A DNA stretch of 64,000 bases from Pseudomonas gingeri. Lineage in GTDB: Bacteria; Pseudomonadota; Gammaproteobacteria; Pseudomonadales; Pseudomonadaceae. Location: contig NZ_JACAPR010000015.1 of the NCBI RefSeq assembly GCF_013385635.1, forward strand, positions 1 through 64,000, written 5' to 3'. The notes under the pieces are model-generated. The model was not told where the DNA came from and ran no database searches. It worked only from the letters and a program-made list of their open reading frames with translations. Shown here one piece after another: positions 24,776 through 32,213 of this stretch (position 1 is its first letter; every line of letters begins with the position of its first letter). The translations under genes and the position numbers were made by a program.

Positions 24776-26401
24776 CTACAGACTGAAGCGCGCCACCATG
24801 CTGTTCAGGTCCACCGCCAGGCGGGCCAGTTCGTTGCTCGCGGCGCTGGTCTGGTTGGCTCCGGTTGCCGACTGCACCGACAGGTCGCGGATATTCACCA
24901 GGTTGCGGTCCACTTCACGGGCCACCTGCGCCTGTTCTTCCGCCGCGCTGGCGATCACCAGATTGCGTTCGTTGATCTCGACGATCGCGGTGTTGATGGT
25001 GTCCAGCGCCAGGCCGGCGCCCTTGGCGATGCTCAAGGTCGACTCGGCCCGCTCGGTGCTGTTGCGCATCGAGTCCACGGCGTGCTCGGTGCCGCTCTGG
25101 ATGCTGCCGATCATCCGTTCGATTTCGCTGGTGGACTGCTGGGTGCGGTGCGCCAGCGCGCGGACTTCATCGGCGACCACCGCGAAGCCGCGACCGGCTT
25201 CCCCGGCGCGTGCCGCTTCGATGGCCGCGTTCAGTGCCAGCAGGTTGGTCTGGTCGGCCAGGCCGCGAATCACGTCCAGCACCTTGCCGATATCCCGGGA
25301 CTCTTCCGCCAGGTTGCCGATCAGCGTCGCGGTGCTCTGGACATCGCCGCTCATGCGTTCGATGGCGCTGACGGTTTCCTGCACCAGGTCACGACCGTCG
25401 CCGGCCGAGGTGGTGGCGTTCTTCGAGGCTTCGGAGGTGCTGACCGCATTGCGCGCGACTTCTTCCACGGCGCTGGTCATTTCATTGACCGCGGTGGCGG
25501 CCTGTTCGATCTCGTTGTTCTGCTGCAGCAGGCCACGGGCGCTTTCGTCGGTGACGCTGTTCAATTCTTCGGCCGCCGAAGCCAGCTGGGTGGCGGAGCC
25601 GGAAATACGTTGCAGGGTATCGCGCAGTTTCTGCTGCATCTTGACCATCGCCTGCAACAAGCGGCCGGCTTCGTCGGTGCCGTCGACCTGGATGGGGCGG
25701 GTCAGGTCGCCTTCGGCGATCTGTTCGGCGGCACTCAGGGCCTGGGCGATCGGTTGGGTGATGCTGCGGGTCAGCAGCCAGGCGAACAACAGCGTCAGGC
25801 CGGTGGCGAGCACCAGCAGGGCCACGACCAGGTTGAAAGCCGAGTCGTATTGATCGATGGCCTGCTGGTTGGTGGCGTTGGTCTGCTGGGTGTTGATGTC
25901 CAGCAGGCGGTTGAGCACGGTGTTGACCTGCTCGGAGTTGGCCAGCAGGTCGCTGTTGAGCAGGTTCGCCAGCTCGGTCACCTGGTTGTTGCGCGACAGG
26001 GTTTTCATGCGATCTTCGATCTGCCGGTACTGGCCGAGCAACTGGACGTATTGCTCATAGATCGAGCGTTCCTCAGGGGCGGCGATCAGCTTTTCATAGA
26101 CCACCCGCGCCTTGTCGATCTGCTGGTTGCGCTGGGCGAGCAAGTCCAGGGTCTTGGCCTGGGTATCCGGCTCGCGATTGGTCAGCAGGCGATAGGACAG
26201 CACACGCAGGCGCAGGGTCAGCTGGGTGAATTCGTCCAGGGCCTTGATGCTGGGCACGCTGTTGGCGGTGATTTCCTGGGCCGCTTCGCGGATCTTGCTC
26301 ATCTGGTTCAGCGAGAACACCCCCAGGATCAGCATCAACGCGCCGATCATGGCAAAGCCGAGGAACGCCCGTGGGGCGATATTCATAGTGCGTAGGGACA
26401 T
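24776..26401 (-). CDS. Methyl-accepting chemotaxis protein
   Basis: A 541-residue chemoreceptor. A short N-terminal helix (AFLGFAMIGALMLILGVFSL) leads to a ~160-residue periplasmic four-helix-bundle ligand domain, a second helix (LVVALLVLATGLTLLFAWLL, about 192-211), a HAMP domain (SITQPIAQALSAAEQIAEGDLTR) and a signalling domain with the invariant tip (DQTNLLALNAAIEAARAGE). The ligand cannot be told; a helix-bundle sensor next to the betaine genes makes a betaine-related or organic-acid ligand only a guess. There is no CheB/CheR tethering pentapeptide at the C-terminus (ends VARFSL). Confidence 0.93.
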   Translation of the reverse strand: MSLRTMNIAPRAFLGFAMIGALMLILGVFSLNQMSKIREAAQEITANSVPSIKALDEFTQLTLRLRVLSYRLLTNREPDTQAKTLDLLAQRNQQIDKARVVYEKLIAAPEERSIYEQYVQLLGQYRQIEDRMKTLSRNNQVTELANLLNSDLLANSEQVNTVLNRLLDINTQQTNATNQQAIDQYDSAFNLVVALLVLATGLTLLFAWLLTRSITQPIAQALSAAEQIAEGDLTRPIQVDGTDEAGRLLQAMVKMQQKLRDTLQRISGSATQLASAAEELNSVTDESARGLLQQNNEIEQAATAVNEMTSAVEEVARNAVSTSEASKNATTSAGDGRDLVQETVSAIERMSGDVQSTATLIGNLAEESRDIGKVLDVIRGLADQTNLLALNAAIEAARAGEAGRGFAVVADEVRALAHRTQQSTSEIERMIGSIQSGTEHAVDSMRNSTERAESTLSIAKGAGLALDTINTAIVEINERNLVIASAAEEQAQVAREVDRNLVNIRDLSVQSATGANQTSAASNELARLAVDLNSMVARFSL

Positions 26402-26457
26402 GGTTTTTCCTGAGAGAAAGCGCGTTCCGTGCGGCTTTGGAGACGGGTCTATGTGAC

Positions 26458-26484
26458 CTATCGGTCATACGACTAAAGTCTAAA
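26458..26484 (-). promoter_or_regulatory. Possible sigma-28 (FliA) promoter for the chemoreceptor gene
   Basis: On the minus strand TTTA-N15-ACCGATAG lies about 60 bp before the chemoreceptor start, compared with TAAA-N15-GCCGATAA for FliA promoters. The -10 matches at six of eight positions with the exact spacing; the -35 is poor. Confidence 0.35.
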
Positions 26485-26642
26485 GCCCCCTGCGCGCATT
26501 TGTCGCAGGAACGGCTTTGCGACAGGAGACCGGGAACCTGTTCCATCAATCGCAGTCCCTAGGGGGCGAAGAAAAGCATCTGGCCAGGAAAATCAAGGCT
26601 TTGAGAGCGTTTTTCCCTGGCAAAGCCGGGGGCTTTTCTTTA
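26485..26642 (+). ncRNA. Candidate structured RNA or leader with terminator
   Basis: A closing stem pairs GCCCCCT (26485-26491) with AGGGGGC (26561-26567). Inside it TGTCGCA (26501) pairs with TGCGACA (26518), and ACAGG (26522) with CCTGT (26537). A further inverted repeat, GCCAGG...CCTGGC, spans 26583-26621. The element ends in a terminator-like hairpin (26622-26642) 40 bp before the ZapB-like gene. The layout fits either a riboswitch-like attenuator for the zap pair or an independent small RNA. It does not match 6S RNA as I remember it, and I cannot name the family. Confidence 0.45.
26622..26642 (+). terminator. Intrinsic terminator
   Basis: AAAGCC-GGG-GGCTTT followed by a TCTTTA tail. It closes the structured RNA upstream of the ZapB-like gene and may act as an attenuator. 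Confidence 0.6.
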
Positions 26643-26681
26643 TCGTACGCGCCCTTTGAAACTGCCCGAGAGATCAAGAAA

Positions 26682-26912
26682 ATGTTGGAGACTTCCCTCA
26701 ATCAACTGGAACAACTGGTCAGCGAGCTGGTTCAGCAGAAGCAGGAGCTGTTGGCTGCCAACACGGCGCTGAGCAGCGAACTGGCCCAGGCCCGGGATGA
26801 AAACGAAAGCCTGCAACTGAGCCTGATGGAACAGGAAGAAAAGCACGGCGCCACCGCCGCCCGTATCCAGGCGCTGGTGGAGCGCGTCAGCGCAGGTCCT
26901 GTCGGCGCATGA
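26682..26912 (+). CDS. ZapB-like coiled-coil protein
   Basis: A 76-residue protein that is almost entirely one coiled coil (LNQLEQLVSELVQQKQELLA ... LAQARDENESLQLSLMEQEE), similar in size and style to ZapB/DUF904/TIGR02449 proteins. It overlaps the ZapA-like gene by ATGA, so the two are made together, and ZapA-ZapB type partnership in FtsZ-ring organisation is the natural inference. The ATG follows GAGAG; an upstream extension to 26517 would run through the terminator. Confidence 0.6.
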   Translation: MLETSLNQLEQLVSELVQQKQELLAANTALSSELAQARDENESLQLSLMEQEEKHGATAARIQALVERVSAGPVGA

Positions 26913-27211
26913 GAACCAGCACCGACGGGGTGACCGTCATCTCGATCCTCGGTGAGGAATATTCGATCAAGGCACCTGCCGGCCAGGAGCAGACGTTGCA
27001 GGACGCAACCCTGATGCTCAAGACGGCCCTGGTCGATACCAAGAAGAAGTTTCCCACGCTGATCGGCGAGCAGTTGCTGGTCCTGGCCGCCCTGAACCTG
27101 TGTTCCCGGCAGATCGAGGCGCAACGCCAGCACCGCGAGGAACTCGACCGTTATCAAGAGCAAGTCAGCGCCACGGTCGAAGTGATTTCCAAGACGATCG
27201 GGCAGAACTGA
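26909..27211 (+). CDS. zapA: ZapA-family cell division protein (paralogue)
   Basis: A 100-residue ZapA-family protein: a short beta-strand head (VTVISILGEEYSIKAPAGQEQ) followed by a long helix (LLVLAALNLCSRQIEAQRQH). ZapA bundles FtsZ filaments. It is not in the usual pseudomonad place, since the 6S RNA gene and a 5-formyl-THF cyclo-ligase do not follow, and its head differs from the typical zapA I recall. I read it as a second ZapA; whether it acts on FtsZ is unknown. Confidence 0.72.
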   Translation: MRTSTDGVTVISILGEEYSIKAPAGQEQTLQDATLMLKTALVDTKKKFPTLIGEQLLVLAALNLCSRQIEAQRQHREELDRYQEQVSATVEVISKTIGQN

Positions 27212-27249
27212 GGTGATATCCCGGTCGCGGGATGGATCGAACCCTGGTC

Positions 27250-27311
27250 GGCGTCGGCTTGTCGACGATAAGGCCCTTGGGCTCGGACGCTATCGTTGGC
27301 AAGTCGACGCC
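27250..27311. repeat. Degenerate REP-like inverted pair
   Basis: GGCGTCGGCTTGTCGACGATA and a near reverse complement face each other across 20 bp, at the junction between the convergent zapA-like and 68-residue-protein genes. Confidence 0.55.
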
Positions 27312-27343
27312 TGCCTGAACGGCGTGGTTCAGGCAGCGCAGGA

Positions 27344-27550
27344 TTATTCCTCGTTAACCGTGAGACTGATTTCGTAAAAGCCGTTCTCCGTTAGCCTGTA
27401 GGTCTTGCTCTTGACGACCAGCTTGGTTCCGGCGTTGTTCTCGATGCGCTCGCCGATATGGGCCAGCTTCAACAGTTCTTCGAAGGTGATCACGGGGTAG
27501 GTTTTGGCCTTGCCGTCTGCTTTGAGAACGTATTCGGTCTGCTTTGTCAT
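27344..27550 (-). CDS. Conserved-looking 68-residue protein, unknown function
   Basis: A small soluble protein with a good ribosome site (GGAGAGATCGAC before the ATG). It reads as mixed alpha/beta: YVLKADGKAKTYPVITFEEL, then a basic strand pair TKLVVKSKTYRL and NGFYEISLTV. There is no membrane segment, Cys or known motif. It lies downstream of ltaE on the same strand with a 174-bp gap, so it may be separately expressed. Confidence 0.6.
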   Translation of the reverse strand: MTKQTEYVLKADGKAKTYPVITFEELLKLAHIGERIENNAGTKLVVKSKTYRLTENGFYEISLTVNEE

Positions 27551-27671
27551 GTCGATCTCTCCATAGGTATGGCGGCGGTCATTTCTTGAATGACGTGCCC
27601 ATATCCTGAAAGACTGCACACACTTCTTTTCAGGCTGACCGCATTTTCCCACGCTCGGGAGGGCGCTCAAT

Positions 27672-27689
27672 ACTGTCAGAAATGACAGT
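27672..27689. promoter_or_regulatory. Perfect 7-bp palindrome with GAAA loop
   Basis: ACTGTCA-GAAA-TGACAGT lies between ltaE and the 68-residue-protein gene. It could be an operator for the latter or the base of an RNA hairpin after ltaE. There is no U-run on the minus strand. Confidence 0.35.
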
Positions 27690-27724
27690 CGCGACCGGCG
27701 GTAGCCGCCTGAAACAGCCGGCTC

Positions 27725-28771
27725 CTACAGGGCGCCGGTCATGACCGCGCGGATATCCGCCGCCAGCTCCCGCACCCGCGCCTCTTCGGTGTCCCACGAG
27801 CACATGAAGCGCGCGCCGCCCTTGCCGATAAAGGTGTAGAAGCGCCAGCCTCTGGCGGTCAGCGCGGCGATGGCCGGTTCCGACAGTTGCAGGAACACGC
27901 CGTTGGCCTCGACCGGGAACATCAGTTCCACGCCGGGAATATCCCTGACCAGGCTGCTGAGCAACTGTGCGCAGTGGTTGGCGTGGCGGGCGTGCTTGAG
28001 CCAGGCGTCGTTTTCCAGCAGGCCGACCCAGGGCGCGGAGAGGAAGCGCATCTTCGAAGCCAGTTGCCCGGCCTGCTTGCAGCGGTAGTCGAAGTCCACC
28101 GCCAGGTCGTGGTTGAAGAACAGGATCGCTTCGCCCACCGCCATGCCGTTTTTCGTCCCGCCGAAGCACAGCACGTCGACCCCGGCCTTCCAGGTCAGGT
28201 CGGCCGGCGAGCAGCCGAGGAAGGCGCAGGCGTTGGAGAAACGCGCGCCGTCCATGTGCAGGTTCAGGCCCAGTTCCTTGCAGGTGGCGCTGATGGCACG
28301 GATTTCATCCGGGGTGTAGACGCTGCCGACTTCGGTGGCCTGGGTCAGGGTCACGACCCGTGGCTTGGGGTAGTGGATGTCCTGGCGCTTGAGGGCGATT
28401 TCACGGATCGAGTCCGGGGTCAGCTTGCCGTTTTCCGTACGGGCGGTGAGCAGCTTGGAACCGTTGGAGAAAAACTCCGGCGCGCCGCATTCGTCGGTCT
28501 CGACGTGGGCGGTTTCCGAGCAGATCACGCTGTGGTAGCTCTGGCACAGGGACGACAGGGCCAGGGAGTTGGCGGCGGTGCCGTTGAAGGCGAAGAATAC
28601 TTCACTGTCGGTTTCGAAGAGTTTGCGGAAGCCGTCGGCGGCGCGCTGGGTCCACTCGTCGTCGCCGTAGGCGCGCTGGTGGCCGTGGTTGGCCTGCTCC
28701 ATGGCGGCCCAGGCTTCGGGGCAGATACCGGAATAGTTGTCACTGGCGAATTGTTGGCTCTTGTCGGTCAT
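27725..28771 (-). CDS. ltaE: Low-specificity L-threonine aldolase
   Basis: A 348-residue PLP enzyme that cleaves L-threonine or allo-threonine to glycine and acetaldehyde. Family features are the N-terminal SDNYSGICPEAWAAM, HVETDECGAPEFF, LHMDGARFSNA and the PLP-lysine segment CFGGTKNGMAVGEA. The ATG follows AAGGA. Its place beside glyA and the sarcosine genes fits a glycine/serine supply module and matches the PAO1 order as I recall it. Confidence 0.93.
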   Translation of the reverse strand: MTDKSQQFASDNYSGICPEAWAAMEQANHGHQRAYGDDEWTQRAADGFRKLFETDSEVFFAFNGTAANSLALSSLCQSYHSVICSETAHVETDECGAPEFFSNGSKLLTARTENGKLTPDSIREIALKRQDIHYPKPRVVTLTQATEVGSVYTPDEIRAISATCKELGLNLHMDGARFSNACAFLGCSPADLTWKAGVDVLCFGGTKNGMAVGEAILFFNHDLAVDFDYRCKQAGQLASKMRFLSAPWVGLLENDAWLKHARHANHCAQLLSSLVRDIPGVELMFPVEANGVFLQLSEPAIAALTARGWRFYTFIGKGGARFMCSWDTEEARVRELAADIRAVMTGAL

Positions 28772-28881
28772 GGCCCGGTCCTTGTGATCGATTATGGTGC
28801 GCACTGTAACCAGAATTGACTGTGCCGCACAGGCACAGTTTCTGTAGGAAAAACCGGTATTCAACGATCACGGATCACCTT

Positions 28882-29012
28882 GTGGTGAGCGGGCTTGCCC
28901 GCGCTCGGCTGCGAAGCAGTCGTAAAACCGGCCCCCTCGGTCTGCCTGACAGACCGAATGCAACGGTTTCAGGGCCGCTTCGCGCCCCAGCGCGGGCAAG
29001 CCCGCTCGCCAC
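28882..29012. repeat. 131-bp inverted repeat element (REP-like ends)
   Basis: GTGGTGAGCGGGCTTGCCCGCG and its reverse complement bound a spacer that has its own inverted repeats (GGTCTG...CAGACC; GCGAAGC...). The same composite recurs inverted at 56456-56592, so it is a dispersed element, not a local palindrome. It occupies part of the 428-bp gap between divergent ltaE and glyA. Confidence 0.75.
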
Positions 29013-29096
29013 GGGGTTGCACTACCTTTCGCCTTGATTATCCCCGCGCGCCAGGCCATGTCGTAAACGCACCTTTGCGTGGCGTGCGTAGGCATT

Positions 29097-29116
29097 TGAC
29101 CTGTCTGCGCCGGTCA
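29097..29116. promoter_or_regulatory. Possible operator upstream of glyA
   Basis: TGACC-N10-GGTCA lies 84 bp before the glyA start. The glyA-sox genes of P. aeruginosa respond to sarcosine through SouR; whether this inverted repeat is such a site cannot be told by eye. Confidence 0.3.
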
Positions 29117-29199
29117 TACCATCACGTCCAAAGGGCACTGCCGCACGGCAAAGGCCTCACCGAGACGAATGGCGTACCACCGCCGCCGGGAGAGACGCG

Positions 29200-30453
29200 A
29201 TGTTCAGCAAGCAAGACCAGATCCAGGGTTATGACGATGCACTGATGGCGGCCATGAATGCCGAGGAGCAGCGTCAGGAAGATCACATCGAGCTGATCGC
29301 GTCGGAGAACTACACCAGCAAGCGTGTCATGCAGGCCCAGGGCAGCGGCCTGACCAACAAGTACGCCGAAGGTTATCCGGGCAAGCGCTACTACGGCGGC
29401 TGCGAGCACGTGGACAAGGTCGAGGCCCTGGCCATCGAGCGCGCCAAGCAACTGTTCGGCGCCGACTACGTCAACGTCCAGCCGCACTCCGGTTCCCAGG
29501 CCAACAGCGCCGTGTACCTGGCCCTGTTGCAGGCTGGCGACACCATCCTGGGCATGAGCCTGGCCCACGGCGGTCACCTGACCCACGGCGCCAAGGTGTC
29601 GTCCTCGGGCAAGCTGTACAACGCCGTTCAGTACGGAATCGACACCAATACCGGCCTGATCGACTACGATGAAGTCGAGCGCCTGGCCGTCGAACACAAG
29701 CCGAAGATGATCGTCGCCGGCTTCTCGGCCTACTCGAAAACCCTTGATTTCCCGCGCTTCCGCCAGATCGCCAACAAGGTCGGTGCGCTGCTGTTCGTCG
29801 ACATGGCCCACGTCGCCGGCCTGGTCGCCGCCGGTCTGTACCCGAACCCGCTGCCTTACGCCGACGTGGTCACCACCACCACCCACAAGACCCTGCGCGG
29901 TCCCCGTGGCGGCCTGATCCTGGCCAAGGCCAACGAAGAGATCGAGAAGAAACTCAACGCCGCGGTGTTCCCCGGTGCCCAGGGCGGTCCGCTGATGCAC
30001 GTGATCGCCGCCAAGGCCGTGAGCTTCAAGGAAGCGCTGGAGCCGGGCTTCAAGGTCTACCAGCAGCAGGTGATCGACAACACCCAGGCGATGGCGGGCG
30101 TATTTATCAAACGCGGCTACGATGTAGTGTCCGGCGGCACCGACAACCACCTGTTCCTGGTCAGCCTGATCCGCCAGGGCCTGACCGGCAAGGAGGCCGA
30201 TGCCGCCCTGGGCCGTGCCCATATCACCGTGAACAAGAACGCGGTGCCGAACGATCCGCAGTCGCCGTTCGTCACGTCCGGCCTGCGCATCGGTACCCCG
30301 GCCGTGACCACCCGTGGTTTCAAGGTGACCCAGTGCGTGGAACTGGCCGGCTGGATCTGCGACATCCTCGACAACCTCGGCGATGCCGATGTCGAGGCCA
30401 ACGTCGCCAAGCACGTGACAGCCCTGTGCGCGGACTTCCCGGTTTATCGCTGA
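29200..30453 (+). CDS. glyA: Serine hydroxymethyltransferase
   Basis: A 417-residue PLP enzyme interconverting serine and glycine with tetrahydrofolate. Hallmarks are HIELIASENYTS, NVQPHSGSQANSAVY, the PLP lysine in TTTTHKTLRGPRGG (Lys230) and VSGGTDNHL. Placed just before soxBDAG, it is the copy likely devoted to converting sarcosine-derived glycine and methylene-THF into serine. Confidence 0.97.
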   Translation: MFSKQDQIQGYDDALMAAMNAEEQRQEDHIELIASENYTSKRVMQAQGSGLTNKYAEGYPGKRYYGGCEHVDKVEALAIERAKQLFGADYVNVQPHSGSQANSAVYLALLQAGDTILGMSLAHGGHLTHGAKVSSSGKLYNAVQYGIDTNTGLIDYDEVERLAVEHKPKMIVAGFSAYSKTLDFPRFRQIANKVGALLFVDMAHVAGLVAAGLYPNPLPYADVVTTTTHKTLRGPRGGLILAKANEEIEKKLNAAVFPGAQGGPLMHVIAAKAVSFKEALEPGFKVYQQQVIDNTQAMAGVFIKRGYDVVSGGTDNHLFLVSLIRQGLTGKEADAALGRAHITVNKNAVPNDPQSPFVTSGLRIGTPAVTTRGFKVTQCVELAGWICDILDNLGDADVEANVAKHVTALCADFPVYR

Positions 30454-30476
30454 GAGCGTTTTTGGAGTAAATGACT

Positions 30477-31727
30477 ATGCAACGCTATTCGGGCTTCGGC
30501 CTCTTCAAGCACTCTCTCAGCCATCACGAAAACTGGCAGAAAATGTGGCGCACGCCGACCCCGAAAAAGGTCTATGACGTGGTCATCGTCGGCGGTGGCG
30601 GGCATGGCCTGGCGACCGCCTACTACCTGGCCAAGGAGCACGGCATCACCAACGTCGCCGTGGTCGAGAAGGGCTGGCTGGGCGGCGGCAACACCGCCCG
30701 CAACACCACCATCGTGCGTTCCAACTACCTGTGGGACGAATCGGCGCACCTGTACGAACACGCGATGAAACTGTGGGAAGGCCTGTCCCAGGACCTCAAC
30801 TACAACGTGATGTTCTCCCAGCGCGGCGTCTACAACCTCTGCCACACGCTGCAGGATATCCGTGATTCCGAGCGCCGGGTCAGCGCCAACCGCCTCAATG
30901 GCGTCGACGGCGAACTGCTCAACGCCAAACAGGTGGCGGACGAGATTCCGTACCTGGACTGCTCGAAGAACACCCGCTACCCGGTGATGGGCGCCACCGT
31001 CCAGCGTCGCGGCGGCGTGGCCCGTCACGATGCCGTGGCCTGGGGCTTCGCCCGTGCGGCCGACGCCCTGGGCGTGGACCTGATCCAGCAGACCGAAGTG
31101 ATCGGTTTCCGCAAGGAAAACGGCGTGTGCATCGGCGTCGAAACCAACAAGGGCTTTATCGGCGCCAAGCGCGTCGGTGTGGTCACCGCCGGCAACTCCG
31201 GGCATATGGCCCGACTGGCGGGCTTCCGCCTGCCGGTCGAATCGCACCCGTTGCAGGCCCTGGTGTCCGAGCCGATCAAGCCGATCATCGACAGCGTGAT
31301 CATGTCCAACGCCGTGCACGGCTACATCAGCCAGTCCGACAAGGGCGACCTGGTGATCGGTGCCGGTATCGATGGCTACAACGGCTACGGCCAGCGTGGT
31401 TCGTACCCGGTGATCGAGCACACCATCCAGGCCATCGTCGAGATGTTCCCGGTCTTGTCCCGCGTGCGCATGAACCGCCAGTGGGGCGGCATCGTCGACA
31501 CCACGCCGGACGCCTGCCCGATCATTTCCAAGACGCCGGTACCGAACATGTTCTTCAACTGCGGTTGGGGCACCGGCGGCTTCAAGGCCACCCCGGGCTC
31601 GGGCAACGTGTTTGCCGCGAGCCTGGCCAAGGGTGAAATGCACCCGTTGGCCGCACCTTTCTCCATCGACCGTTTCCACAACGGTGCGTTGATCGACGAA
31701 CACGGCGCTGCAGCGGTCGCCCACTAA
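30477..31727 (+). CDS. soxB: Sarcosine oxidase beta subunit
   Basis: A 416-residue flavoprotein subunit of heterotetrameric sarcosine oxidase, which demethylates sarcosine to glycine, passing the methyl group to THF or releasing formaldehyde. The dinucleotide fold is VVIVGGGGHGLATAYYLA at about residue 36; VARHDAVAWGFARAA contains a histidine in the region used for covalent FMN in this family. The second ATG is taken as start (nine bases after GGAG); an ATG at 30471 is too close. It starts 23 bp after glyA. Confidence 0.95.
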   Translation: MQRYSGFGLFKHSLSHHENWQKMWRTPTPKKVYDVVIVGGGGHGLATAYYLAKEHGITNVAVVEKGWLGGGNTARNTTIVRSNYLWDESAHLYEHAMKLWEGLSQDLNYNVMFSQRGVYNLCHTLQDIRDSERRVSANRLNGVDGELLNAKQVADEIPYLDCSKNTRYPVMGATVQRRGGVARHDAVAWGFARAADALGVDLIQQTEVIGFRKENGVCIGVETNKGFIGAKRVGVVTAGNSGHMARLAGFRLPVESHPLQALVSEPIKPIIDSVIMSNAVHGYISQSDKGDLVIGAGIDGYNGYGQRGSYPVIEHTIQAIVEMFPVLSRVRMNRQWGGIVDTTPDACPIISKTPVPNMFFNCGWGTGGFKATPGSGNVFAASLAKGEMHPLAAPFSIDRFHNGALIDEHGAAAVAH

Positions 31728-31739
31728 CAAAGGCCCCAT

Positions 31740-31858
31740 GAAAACTACTGCGCCCGGCAATACGGCGTTAAAAACAGGCTCGAAATGCTCACTTAGTAAA
31801 CTAAGCTCCGCTTTCTCCCCTGTTTTTGCCTTGTCTTGCCTTCGCTCGCTACGTTTTC
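31740..31858. repeat. 119-bp long inverted repeat inside the sox operon
   Basis: GAAAAC...GGCAATAC...AAAAACAGG on the left pairs with CCTGTTTTT...GCC...GTTTTC on the right, with a small CTTAG-TAAA-CTAAG palindrome at the centre. It fills the gap between soxB and soxD and could fold in the transcript as one long hairpin. Confidence 0.75.
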
Positions 31859-31883
31859 ACGGCGCTTGATAGGAGAAATCCCT

Positions 31884-32213
31884 ATGTTGCATATCTTCTG
31901 TCCTCATTGCGGCGAAATGCGCTCCGAAGAGGAATTCCACGCTTCCGGCCAGGCGCATATCCCGCGTCCCCTGGACCCGAACACCTGCACCGACGAGCAG
32001 TGGGGCGACTACATGTTCTTCCGCGACAACCCGCGCGGGCTGCACCACGAGCTCTGGGACCACGTCGCCGGCTGCCGCCAGTATTTCAACGTGACCCGTG
32101 ACACCGTGACCTACGAAATCCTCGAAACCTACAAGATCGGCGAGAAACCGCAATTCACCGCCAAAGCAGACAGTTCGAAAGTGCCCGGCGCGGCTGTGGG
32201 AGAAAAGGTATGA
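31884..32213 (+). CDS. soxD: Sarcosine oxidase delta subunit
   Basis: A 109-residue zinc-binding subunit. The N-terminal FCPHCGEMRSEEEFH and the later HVAGCRQYFNVTRDT carry the Cys/His ligands of SoxD. The ATG follows AGGAGAAATCCCT, and the stop overlaps soxA by ATGA. Confidence 0.95.
   Translation: MLHIFCPHCGEMRSEEEFHASGQAHIPRPLDPNTCTDEQWGDYMFFRDNPRGLHHELWDHVAGCRQYFNVTRDTVTYEILETYKIGEKPQFTAKADSSKVPGAAVGEKV

Noticed and set aside
26485..26642. 6S RNA (ssrS), considered because a zapA-like gene is adjacent
   Set aside because: 6S RNA normally lies downstream of zapA, and this element is upstream; its length and stem pattern do not match the long single hairpin with central bubble of 6S RNA.
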